A stretch of 17,074 bases of DNA from an uncultured Blautia sp. Lineage in GTDB: Bacteria; Bacillota; Clostridia; Lachnospirales; Lachnospiraceae. The position numbers were made by a program, and so were the translations under genes. Numbering within the stretch: position 1 is the first letter of the stretch; every line of letters begins with the position of its first letter. The notes beneath the pieces were generated by a model. The model was not told the DNA's origin and searched no databases. It saw nothing but the letters and a program-made list of their open reading frames with translations. Of this stretch, positions 1 through 7,029 are shown in pieces. Where the stretch lies: assembly GCA_938028845.1 (NCBI GenBank), contig CALIZJ010000170.1, forward strand, positions 1 to 17,074. The letters run 5' to 3'.

Positions 1-278
1 TTATCAGCCGTCATCAGATACCAATGTACTTCCTTAGTTACCATATCCTCGGGAACTGTAAAATTATACTGGCTCTTTCCAATATATTTTACAATAGCCG
101 CCCTTACATCGGCTTCCTCCCGTACTTCCCGCAAAGCGGTCTGTATGTGTGTCTCCCCTTTTTCTACCGTACCCTTCGGCAATACCCAACCCTCATAACG
201 GTTTTTGTAAGACTTATACAAAGCTAATATCTTACCTCGATGAATTACCACACCGCCACAGCTTGTTGCCTCTATCAT
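1..278 (-). CDS. Nudix hydrolase (3' end outside window)
   Basis: Nudix-fold pyrophosphohydrolase, a family that cleaves nucleoside diphosphates linked to another moiety with Mg2+. About 92 residues are visible and the reading frame is still open at base 1, so the C-terminus is missing. The Nudix box lies at about residues 36-58: G36, E42, then R50-E51-V52 and E54-E55, matching G-x5-E-x7-R-E-U-x-E-E. The usual Gly near its end is replaced by Asp57. The preceding W-V-L-P-K-G stretch is typical of the MutT/Ap4A-hydrolase-like branch, but the substrate cannot be read from the sequence. The ATG start is preceded by AGGAGGG about 9 nt upstream. The gene has its own promoter in the gap after the penicillin-binding protein gene. 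Confidence 0.85.
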   Translation of the reverse strand, partial: MIEATSCGGVVIHRGKILALYKSYKNRYEGWVLPKGTVEKGETHIQTALREVREEADVRAAIVKYIGKSQYNFTVPEDMVTKEVHWYLMTAD

Positions 279-327
279 TTTCGCAATCCCTCCTGTAATG
301 CGTGTGTAAAAAATCTAAACTGAATAT

Positions 328-356
328 AGTATAACTCTTTTTCAGTAAAGTGGCAA
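328..356 (-). promoter_or_regulatory. Sigma-A-type promoter of the Nudix gene
   Basis: On the minus strand, TTGCCA (351-356) and TATACT (328-333) are separated by exactly 17 nt, a near-consensus housekeeping promoter. The predicted transcript start would give a leader of roughly 40 nt before the Nudix ATG. I see no terminator hairpin between the penicillin-binding protein stop and this promoter, so read-through from upstream remains possible. Confidence 0.65.
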
Positions 357-386
357 TACAAATCGTGTGACGCGGTACTCTCTGTC

Positions 387-1865
387 TTAGTTATAGTAAT
401 AAGCGTCAAATATCTGCCCGGCAATAGGAACTGCAGCCTCACTTCCGGTACCGCCGTTTTCGACAATGATCGCCACTGCCAGGTCAGGATCATCCACATT
501 AGAGTATCCGATAAACCAGGAATGGCTGGAGCCATATTCGTCAAACTCTGCAGAACCTGTTTTCCCTGCTGCTGTATATCCTCTTCCGCTTAAAGCAGAG
601 GCTGTACCGTAATCCACTACGTTTTTCATCAGTTTGCCAAGAAGATTTGCTTCATTGGTGCTGATCAGACGCTTATAAGCAACAGGTTCCGTCTCTTTCA
701 CCAGATCTCCGGTAGAATTTTCTATCCGGTCGATGAGATAAGGGCGCATGAGCACGCCGCCGTTTGCAATGGTACAGGTGATCAGTCCCATATGCAGCGG
801 AGATACCAGGGTATTTCCCTGCCCGATGGAAGTCTGCATGATAAGCGGTGTAGGCGAATCCCCATCAAGGGAAAAACTGCTCTCCTTATAGGAGGTATAG
901 GGAAGTTCCTGGTTAAATAGCAGATCCTCGCTGGTCTGTTTTAAGGATGCGCCGCCAAGATCCACACCCATATCTGCAAAGGCACAATTACAGGAATTTG
1001 CAAAGGCAGAATAAAAATCCTGCTGCCCGTGGACTGTACTGTTATAACATTTTATCGTATGTTCCCCTACTGTAATGCTTCCCTCACAGAGATAAGAATA
1101 TCCCTCAAAGGTTCCGTTTGTACGGAAATAATCCAGGGCAGTCACGATCTTAAAGGTAGAACCCGGGGGATACTGTCCCATGGTAGCACGGTTCAAAAGA
1201 CTGCTGTTGGTCTCATCGTTTACAAGGGTATCCCAGTCTTGTGCAAGGGTATTAGGATTAAAGTCCGGTTTGCTCACCATTGCACGTATCTTACCGGTAG
1301 AAGGTTCGATGGCAACCACCGCTCCCCTTCTGTCTCCTAATGCGTTATAGGCAGTAACCTGCAGATTTGCATCCAAAGTGGAAACTACCGTATCTCCCAT
1401 ATTCTTTTCCCCGCGAAATTCATTCTGCATCTGATCCAGAAAAAACTCATGGGAGGTCAGAAGGCTGAAATTCGCCTCTGACTCAAGACCGCTTTTTCCA
1501 TTTGAGTCATACCCTACCACATGGGCAAAAATGTTCTCATAGGGGTAGATACGCTGTTCTGTCCCATCGTCGTATACATCTGTCTTTGCAAGTATTTCTC
1601 CGTCAGAGGACATGATCGGCCCTCTCACCACACGGTCAGAAAAAGTATCCTGCCGTGTATTATAAGGGCTGTTTATAAAATCCTCGCTGCGGACTGCATT
1701 AAAATAAATCAGATAGCCGATCAAGCCCACGAAAATAGCCACAAAAAAGTAGGAGACAAAAATATATTCTTTATTTTTGGCCCGCCTTTTTTTCGCTCTT
1801 TCACGCTCGATAAGCTTTTGTTCTTTCTCGAATTCTTTGCGCCGCTTCTTTTCTTCGTTTCTCAA
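387..1865 (-). CDS. Class B penicillin-binding protein (PbpA/FtsI-like transpeptidase)
   Basis: Peptidoglycan D,D-transpeptidase that cross-links stem peptides outside the membrane. The 492-residue protein has a very basic, charged cytoplasmic N-terminus (1-33), one membrane anchor (about 34-56), a short linker/dimerisation region and a transpeptidase domain from about 180. All three penicillin-binding motifs are present: S236-T-F-K239 (nucleophile Ser236), S291-C-N293 and K435-T-G437. At 492 residues it resembles the short PbpA type rather than PBP2 or SpoVD, and there are no PASTA domains. It pairs with the SEDS gene just upstream, the usual polymerase/transpeptidase partnership. The start is TTG: an in-frame stop lies 24 nt upstream, AGGA sits 8 nt before the TTG, and the first ATG-encoded Met lies after the membrane anchor. 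The first 65 nt overlap the 3' end of the SEDS gene. Whether it serves elongation, division or sporulation cannot be told here. Confidence 0.93.
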   Translation of the reverse strand: MRNEEKKRRKEFEKEQKLIERERAKKRRAKNKEYIFVSYFFVAIFVGLIGYLIYFNAVRSEDFINSPYNTRQDTFSDRVVRGPIMSSDGEILAKTDVYDDGTEQRIYPYENIFAHVVGYDSNGKSGLESEANFSLLTSHEFFLDQMQNEFRGEKNMGDTVVSTLDANLQVTAYNALGDRRGAVVAIEPSTGKIRAMVSKPDFNPNTLAQDWDTLVNDETNSSLLNRATMGQYPPGSTFKIVTALDYFRTNGTFEGYSYLCEGSITVGEHTIKCYNSTVHGQQDFYSAFANSCNCAFADMGVDLGGASLKQTSEDLLFNQELPYTSYKESSFSLDGDSPTPLIMQTSIGQGNTLVSPLHMGLITCTIANGGVLMRPYLIDRIENSTGDLVKETEPVAYKRLISTNEANLLGKLMKNVVDYGTASALSGRGYTAAGKTGSAEFDEYGSSHSWFIGYSNVDDPDLAVAIIVENGGTGSEAAVPIAGQIFDAYYYN

Positions 1866-3162
1866 TTTCCTCGTCCTCGTCTTCTCTTAAAATATATAAG
1901 CCCTGAATGATCACCAGCATAAGAAGTGTGCTCATCACGGAGCTTCCTCCGTAGCTCACCAAAGGAAGGGTAACTCCCGTCATAGGAATGAATTTCGTAG
2001 CGCCTCCAATGGTCAGAAACACCTGAAAAGCATATTCTGTTCCAAGTCCAAGAGCGATCAGCTTATAAAAGGGATTCTTGATCTTCAAAGATATATTTAC
2101 AATCATCAGGAAAAAGCTCATGCATACAAGGATCAGGCAGATAGCAAAGATCCCGCCCAGCTCTTCACAGATAGCGCTGAAAATAAAGTCGTTTTTCACA
2201 ACAGGAATGGCCTCCGGAGAACCCTGGCAAAGTCCCATGCCGAACCATCCCCCTGTGCCTATGGCAAAAAGGGACTGCACGATCTGGTAGCCTTCGTTTT
2301 CGTATACTGCCACCGGGTCTCTCCATGCGCTTACCCTCTCTCGGACATGGCCGAAAAGGAAATAGGCAATCACAGCCGCAACGCTTCCGCCTCCCAGTCC
2401 AAGACCCAGGTAGCCCACATTTTTCGTGGATACATAGATCATCACCAGATATGCAGCGAAAAAGATCACCGCGCTTCCAAGGTCCCTGGAAAGGACGAGA
2501 ATCCCTACATGAAGTCCCGCCACAATAGTCGCCTGTACCACCTGCTTAAATCCCGTTCCGCTAGACAGCAGGGCTGCCATAAAAAATACGAAAGTGATCT
2601 TAATGGCCTCTGACGGCTGTATTCCCATAAGGGAAAGCTTCGCTCCATAGCTTGTCCTCGCCAGCAGAAAAACGGCTGCCAAAAGCACCACGCCGATTCC
2701 TGCATAAACCCAGGTGAGCTTTCTTAAGAACTTCATCTTCCGGATCATAACAGGAATCACAAGGGAAACGGCACAGCCGGCGGAAACAATAAGGAGCTGC
2801 CTGGTAGCAGATTCAATGTCCAAACGGCACAGCATGATAAACCCAACGCTTAAAAGCATACACATATTGTTCAGCAAAAGCAAGGACGCCTTTTTATAAA
2901 ATATCCGGTATAATATCTGAACAGCAGCAAATAATACCATCATTTCAATATAGAAAGTGATCACTTCAAAATTTTCTGTTTTCAGATAGATTACCAGAAA
3001 GGCAGTGAAATCCATAAAAAAGATCAGCATAAGCTGTTTTCTTAAAAGCTCGTTTTTTTCTTCTTCGTCCTGACGCCGCACCATATAAAAACAGTGGAAA
3101 GTATACACGATCATCAGGGTAAGTATAATATACTTGGATAATTCTACGATAACATTAATCAT
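1801..3162 (-). CDS. SEDS-family peptidoglycan glycosyltransferase (FtsW/RodA/SpoVE)
   Basis: Polytopic inner-membrane enzyme that polymerises lipid II into glycan strands. The 453 residues show about ten hydrophobic segments and the SEDS signatures in order: Q-P-S-E at 182-185, D-L-G-S-A at 227-231, W-R-D-P at 280-283, N-D-F-I-F at 324-328 followed by E-E-L-G (333-336), and the C-terminal G-V-T-L-P-x-V-S-Y-G-G-S-S block ending at 408. Asp325 corresponds to the essential acidic residue of the family. An acidic then basic cytoplasmic tail (about 427-453) follows the last helix. ATG start, 6 nt after the stop of the U32 gene; the 3' end overlaps the penicillin-binding protein gene. FtsW, RodA and SpoVE cannot be separated safely by motifs, so no symbol is given. 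Pairing with a short class B PBP recalls the actinobacterial RodA-PbpA arrangement. Confidence 0.93.
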   Translation of the reverse strand: MINVIVELSKYIILTLMIVYTFHCFYMVRRQDEEEKNELLRKQLMLIFFMDFTAFLVIYLKTENFEVITFYIEMMVLFAAVQILYRIFYKKASLLLLNNMCMLLSVGFIMLCRLDIESATRQLLIVSAGCAVSLVIPVMIRKMKFLRKLTWVYAGIGVVLLAAVFLLARTSYGAKLSLMGIQPSEAIKITFVFFMAALLSSGTGFKQVVQATIVAGLHVGILVLSRDLGSAVIFFAAYLVMIYVSTKNVGYLGLGLGGGSVAAVIAYFLFGHVRERVSAWRDPVAVYENEGYQIVQSLFAIGTGGWFGMGLCQGSPEAIPVVKNDFIFSAICEELGGIFAICLILVCMSFFLMIVNISLKIKNPFYKLIALGLGTEYAFQVFLTIGGATKFIPMTGVTLPLVSYGGSSVMSTLLMLVIIQGLYILREDEDEEIEKRRKEAAQRIRERTKAYRA

Positions 3163-3168
3163 ACGCCT

Positions 3169-5337
3169 CTACTCGGCTCCTCTTTTAAAATGACCTTTTG
3201 TAAAATCTCTGTCCGGACAGGTGCCGCTGTGCAGATAGACAGACAGGAATTCCTCCAGGATTTTTTCTGCTTCCTTCGGGCTTTCCATGGTAAAGGAAAG
3301 GCGGTACGTCTCTGCATGCAAAGATTCTACTTGTTTCTTTTCTTTTAACAGACCATACGGAATGGTGTTATATAGGATATTATAACAAAATTCTTTTTTC
3401 CCTGTAGTCTCTGTTTTCCAGGGCATGCAGCAGCACACAACCGGAAATACCTTTCCGTAACGGTCCTTTAAGTATACTCTTCCTTCTTTCTGGTCACACT
3501 GATAACAGTTTTTCCTTACGCACTGGGCAGATACCATAAGAGGCAGATATCCATAAAGCAGGAGTTCTCCCGACTGGTTGTCTCTATAATAAAGCTCTCT
3601 CTCATTAAGCTCTAAGGGAAGTGTATTTCTAAGGATACCCTCTTCTGCCCAGAAAGCCACAGCCTCATCATTCCATGTATACAGCGAATGATCGGTCACA
3701 CAATTTTTTCCATATCCCATGCTTTTGATCATAGCATAGGCTTCCAGATTTCGTACCAGAAAACCTTTCATCCCCTCTTCCATCCAAAGTTTCGCCTGCC
3801 GGCAGAAAACCGGCGGCATTTCCCCTCTGGCAATGTGAGGAAGGGAAAGATACAGTTCTTTTTTCTCATGTATCCTTTTTTTCATACAGACAGCCATCAC
3901 GTCAAAAGGAAGATACATTCCTGTAATCTCTGTATTTTTCGCCAAAAGCTCCGCCTGTTCCAAAGTCTCACAGGAAACATAAAATTTCTTTTTTAAAGGA
4001 ACTTCTTCTTTTTTCTTCTGTTCCCGGACAAAAGTTTCTTTTTCTTCTGTTTTTCTTCTATATGGTTCCGTGAGTTCCTGCTTCAAATTTTCCAGAGCGG
4101 TTCTTCTTAGCTCATTCAGTTCTTTTACAGGGATAAAGATCTCCTCATCCATCTGGATATCCAGATCTTCCCAAACGAACTCTGTATTTCCAAGCTTTTC
4201 CATCTGCCGCCGGATCCGTTCCCGGTCCATAGGCTGTTTTTGTGCATGCTGTACCTGGACACCCTGGGCGAATGTATGGATTCCGTTACAGGATATATTT
4301 AGTATAGCAGGACTTTCGGGGAAAAGGATTAAATTCCCATAAATTTTTTCTTTCGTTTTTCTAATCTCCACCGGAACCTCTTTGGATTTTTTCTCATTGG
4401 TAAAAGCCATCATGGATGGCCCTTTGGCCTGTTCCAAATAGCCGGTACAGGAGCCGCCCCTGTTAAATATATCCAGAAGGAACCTTTTATCCTCCTCTTC
4501 CACCTGGTAAGCAAGAGGACCATTTTCCAAAAGACGGTCCAGATATTTTCGATACACGGCCGTGACTCCCGCTGTATATTTCGGCTGCTTCATCCGGCCC
4601 TCGATCTTCAGGGAAGCCACTCCCGCATCCATAAGCTTTGGAAGAAGTTCTATGCTGCACATATCCTTCAGGCTCAATGGACAGAGTTCTTTTTTCCCTT
4701 TAAATTTCTTTCCGTCCAAACTGGTCTGGTAAGGGAGACGGCAGGTCTGGGCGCACCGGCCCCTGTTTCCGCTTCTTCCGCCCAGCATGCTGCTCATAAG
4801 GCACTGCCCGGAATAACAGTAGCAAAGAGCGCCGTGGATGAACACTTCTATCTCTATGGGACTTGCCTCATGCATTTTTTTCAGTTCGGAAAGTCCCAGT
4901 TCTCTTGCAGCTACCACCCTTGTGACACCCTGTTCTTCTAAAAACTTCATTCCCATCTGTCCGGTGACCGTCATCTGTGTGCTGGCATGAATGGAAAGCC
5001 CGGGGAAATTTCTCCGTATAAACCGGAGCACCCCCATATCCTGCACGATCACCGCATCCAGCCCGGCCTCATAAAAAGGAATGAGGTAATCGTAAAGCTG
5101 TTCTGTCAGCTCTTTGTTTTTTAACAGGGTATTTACGGTCAGGTATAATTTTTTTCCGTGTATATGCGCCACATCGATCGCCTGAAGCAATTCTTCCTCC
5201 TGAAAATTTTTCGCATATGCCCGGGCCCCAAAAGCAGCCCCTCCTACATAAACCGCGTCTGCCCCCGCGCCGATCGCCGCCTCGAACCCTTCGTAGGAAC
5301 CGGCAGGAGCAAGCAATTCTATCTGATTCTTATTCAA
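3169..5337 (-). CDS. U32-family protein, probable RNA hydroxylase (RlhA/TrhP-like)
   Basis: Annotated in databases as peptidase U32 or collagenase-like, but characterised members (RlhA, TrhP) are prephenate-dependent, iron-sulfur hydroxylases of 23S rRNA or tRNA, which is the more likely role. Residues 6-260 form the TIM-barrel core starting I-E-L-L-A-P-A-G. The U32 signature is at about 164-183 (E-V-F-I-H-G-A-L-C, then G-Q-C). Candidate Fe-S cysteines are C172, C179, C195 and C199. F-N-R-G-G-S at 291-296 is another family mark. A DUF3656-type middle region (about 370-450) and a second cysteine-bearing C-terminal part (C606, C611, C614, C635-637, C651) give 722 residues, longer than RlhA (about 650). 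Start is TTG: a stop lies 9 nt upstream in frame, AAGGG is 6 nt before, and no ATG-encoded Met occurs before residue 101. It leads the SEDS-PBP run. rRNA versus tRNA as target is not decidable here. Confidence 0.88.
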   Translation of the reverse strand: MNKNQIELLAPAGSYEGFEAAIGAGADAVYVGGAAFGARAYAKNFQEEELLQAIDVAHIHGKKLYLTVNTLLKNKELTEQLYDYLIPFYEAGLDAVIVQDMGVLRFIRRNFPGLSIHASTQMTVTGQMGMKFLEEQGVTRVVAARELGLSELKKMHEASPIEIEVFIHGALCYCYSGQCLMSSMLGGRSGNRGRCAQTCRLPYQTSLDGKKFKGKKELCPLSLKDMCSIELLPKLMDAGVASLKIEGRMKQPKYTAGVTAVYRKYLDRLLENGPLAYQVEEEDKRFLLDIFNRGGSCTGYLEQAKGPSMMAFTNEKKSKEVPVEIRKTKEKIYGNLILFPESPAILNISCNGIHTFAQGVQVQHAQKQPMDRERIRRQMEKLGNTEFVWEDLDIQMDEEIFIPVKELNELRRTALENLKQELTEPYRRKTEEKETFVREQKKKEEVPLKKKFYVSCETLEQAELLAKNTEITGMYLPFDVMAVCMKKRIHEKKELYLSLPHIARGEMPPVFCRQAKLWMEEGMKGFLVRNLEAYAMIKSMGYGKNCVTDHSLYTWNDEAVAFWAEEGILRNTLPLELNERELYYRDNQSGELLLYGYLPLMVSAQCVRKNCYQCDQKEGRVYLKDRYGKVFPVVCCCMPWKTETTGKKEFCYNILYNTIPYGLLKEKKQVESLHAETYRLSFTMESPKEAEKILEEFLSVYLHSGTCPDRDFTKGHFKRGAE

Positions 5338-5378
5338 AGCATTCCCTTACCTTTCTGATTTTAAGCATTTGAAATAGA

Positions 5379-5407
5379 AGAAAAAGAGGATTACCGAAGC
5401 AATCCCC
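5379..5407 (-). terminator. Intrinsic terminator after zapA
   Basis: On the minus strand GGATTGC (5405-5399) pairs with GTAATCC (5394-5388) around a TTCG tetraloop (5398-5395). Two further outer pairs are possible, and UUUUUCUU follows. It lies 12 nt past the zapA stop and before the U32 gene, separating those transcripts. A candidate -10 for the U32 gene (TAAAAT, 5358-5363) lies beyond it but has no convincing -35. Confidence 0.85.
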
Positions 5408-5418
5408 CTTCTTTCTTT

Positions 5419-5826
5419 TTACTTTAACATTTCATCCAGCTCTTTTTCCAGCTCATTTACTTTTCCTTCCAGCAGGCTTTTCTGTTCCAGAGCCTCCCGC
5501 TCTCTTTTCTGGGTCTCTTCAATCTCCATGCGGAGCGCGATCAGCTCGTGTTTCAGATCATACATTTCCTGATCCTTCTGCTGAAGATCCTGTTCAAAGC
5601 TTTCCGCCTGCTTCTTTACCTTAAAATAATCGTCTGCAATATTAAGACTTAAAAGAGTGTGCTTCGTCTCCATGGGCTGCCTAGTGTACCCCGGCACTTC
5701 GCTTAATTCTGCAATTTTATTATTCATGTAGGAAGCTACTTTCTGGAAATATTCTTCCGTTTCGTATCCCCCGAGAGTAATAATTTTTCCCCCTATAATT
5801 ACCTGTGCTGTGTTCTTGACTGCCAT
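5419..5826 (-). CDS. zapA: Cell division protein ZapA
   Basis: Small cytoplasmic protein that binds FtsZ and promotes bundling of its protofilaments at the division site. The 135 residues show the family layout: an N-terminal globular part (about 1-60) with the G-G-Y-x-T-E-E-Y stretch around residues 19-26, a helix with L-L-S-L-N-I-A-D-D-Y-F-K near 58-69, and a long charged coiled coil (about 70-135). It is longer than E. coli ZapA (109), which is usual for clostridial members with an extended coiled coil. ATG start with AGGAGG about 8 nt upstream. It is monocistronic by sequence: its own promoter and long leader lie upstream and a strong hairpin terminator follows. Confidence 0.9.
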   Translation of the reverse strand: MAVKNTAQVIIGGKIITLGGYETEEYFQKVASYMNNKIAELSEVPGYTRQPMETKHTLLSLNIADDYFKVKKQAESFEQDLQQKDQEMYDLKHELIALRMEIEETQKREREALEQKSLLEGKVNELEKELDEMLK

Positions 5827-5856
5827 GGTACAAGCCTCCTGTATCTTTATCTTTTC

Positions 5857-5970
5857 ACAAAATTCGAATTCTTAAAATAAATAAATTTCTCATTGACATA
5901 AGCGTCAATGAGCCTTCCTATAAACCTGCTGCTTCTGGCGGGACCCCGCCCCTGGCAGATTTCTATTTCC
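5857..5970 (-). other. Structured leader of zapA, or candidate small RNA
   Basis: Between the zapA promoter and zapA, the minus-strand transcript can form two hairpins. The first, at 5929-5958, has CTGC/GCAG arms, a symmetric 4x4 internal loop, and GGCGG/CCGCC with a GGUC loop. The second, at 5889-5912, is a perfect 9-bp stem CTCATTGAC/GTCAATGAG with a 6-nt loop, followed by the U-rich AAATTTATTTATTTT. An RNA ending there would be about 90 nt. I do not recognise it as a known riboswitch, 6S RNA, SRP RNA or T-box. It may be an attenuator, a leader or an independent small RNA. Confidence 0.45.
5889..5912 (-). terminator. Hairpin in zapA leader, possible attenuator
   Basis: Perfect inverted repeat CTCATTGAC (5889-5897) / GTCAATGAG (5904-5912) with loop ATAAGC on the plus strand. 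In the minus-strand transcript it is followed by an AU-rich, T-biased tract interrupted by A residues, so it would be a leaky terminator at best. On the plus strand no U-tract follows. A protein-binding palindrome is an alternative. Confidence 0.4.
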
Positions 5971-5999
5971 ATTATAATCGAATTTTGTAGAAATGTATA
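5971..5999 (-). promoter_or_regulatory. zapA: Promoter upstream of zapA
   Basis: On the minus strand a perfect TATAAT (5971-5976) lies 17 nt downstream of TATACA (5994-5999), which matches 4 of 6 positions of the -35 consensus. It sits about 20 nt before the end of ruvB, is oriented toward zapA, and would give a leader of about 140 nt. The spacer contains one arm (5978-5988) of an 11-bp inverted repeat whose other arm is at 5857-5867. Confidence 0.6.
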
Positions 6000-6019
6000 G
6001 GAATTTTTCAAAAATCTTG

Positions 6020-7015
6020 TCAGCTCATCTCGTAGCCCAGGTGCGCGTAGGCCAAAGGAGATGCCATTCTGCCCCTGGGAGTCCGGTTCAGAAAACCGTT
6101 CTGCAGCAGATAAGGCTCATAGACATCCTCCAAAGTCCCGGCATCCTCCCCGATAGCAGCGGCAAGGGTTTCAAGGCCCACTGGCCCGCCTTTAAAATTT
6201 ACGATCAAGGTTTTTAAGATCTTCCGGTCTATCTTATCCAGTCCGTACTGGTCCACTTCCAGCAGATCCAAAGCAAAAACAGCCACCTCGTAAGTGATCC
6301 GCCCGTCATACTTTACCTGAGCAAAATCACGCACTCTTTTTAACAAACGGTTTGCAAGCCGCGGTGTCCCTCTTGCCCGTTTGGCAATCTCCGCCGCTCC
6401 CTTTGCATCCACCTCCACTCCCAGTACCTGGGCGGACCGCTGGACGATGGTCTGCAGTTCTTTCTGGTTGTAAAATTCCAGATGCTGCACCACTCCAAAA
6501 CGGTCGCGCAGCGGTGCGGAAAGAAGGCCGGCCCTTGTGGTAGCGCCCACCAGGGTAAATTTCGGCAGATCCAGGCGGATGGAACGGGCGGAAGCTCCCT
6601 TTCCGATCAGAATATCTATGGCGTAATCCTCCATTGCCGGATACATCACTTCCTCCACCTGCCGGTTCAGGCGGTGGATCTCATCCACAAAAAGGATGTC
6701 CCCCTCCTGGAGATTATTTAACACCGCCGCCATGTCTCCCGGCTTCTCGATCGCCGGTCCGGAAGTCACTTTCATATGTACCCCCATCTCCTTGGCGATA
6801 ATGGCGGATAAGGTGGTCTTTCCAAGTCCCGGCGGACCGTACAAGAGCACATGGTCCAAAGGATCATGGCGCTGTTTCGCCGCCTCTATATACACTTTTA
6901 AAGTTCTCTTTATTTTTTCCTGTCCAATGTATTCTTCCAGGCTCTGGGGACGCAGGCTCCCCTCCAGAGCAAAATCTTCTTCTGTTACATCTGTAGTTAT
7001 GATCCGTTTTTCCAT
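6020..7015 (-). CDS. ruvB: Holliday junction branch migration ATPase RuvB
   Basis: AAA+ hexameric motor that, with RuvA, drives branch migration of Holliday junctions in recombinational repair. The 331-residue protein has normal family length and all key elements: Walker A G-P-P-G-L-G-K-T at 60-67, Walker B ending in D-E-I-H at 111-114, sensor 1 G-A-T-T-R-A-G at 157-163, the arginine-finger region L-R-D-R-F-G at 169-174, and a C-terminal winged-helix domain (about 255-331) with the R-T-P-R-G-R motif near 313-318. ATG start with GGAG about 6 nt upstream, 14 nt after the ruvA stop, so the two genes are cotranslated from one mRNA. Confidence 0.98.
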   Translation of the reverse strand: MEKRIITTDVTEEDFALEGSLRPQSLEEYIGQEKIKRTLKVYIEAAKQRHDPLDHVLLYGPPGLGKTTLSAIIAKEMGVHMKVTSGPAIEKPGDMAAVLNNLQEGDILFVDEIHRLNRQVEEVMYPAMEDYAIDILIGKGASARSIRLDLPKFTLVGATTRAGLLSAPLRDRFGVVQHLEFYNQKELQTIVQRSAQVLGVEVDAKGAAEIAKRARGTPRLANRLLKRVRDFAQVKYDGRITYEVAVFALDLLEVDQYGLDKIDRKILKTLIVNFKGGPVGLETLAAAIGEDAGTLEDVYEPYLLQNGFLNRTPRGRMASPLAYAHLGYEMS

Positions 7016-7029
7016 ATCCAGCTCCGATC

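Noticed and set aside
275..544. 89-residue minus-strand open frame across the PBP-Nudix gap
   Set aside because: It overlaps the PBP 3' end in another frame and the Nudix promoter; no ribosome binding site and no recognisable motif.
387..5337. mre/min-type rod-shape cluster
   Set aside because: Although SEDS, PBP and ZapA are present, no mreB, mreC, mreD or min genes occur in the window.
5857..5999. 6S RNA, SRP RNA, T-box or a known riboswitch upstream of zapA
   Set aside because: The length and visible pairing do not match 6S; the SRP GGAAG/GCAGCC core and the T-box specifier and antiterminator motifs are absent; no riboswitch core that I know fits.
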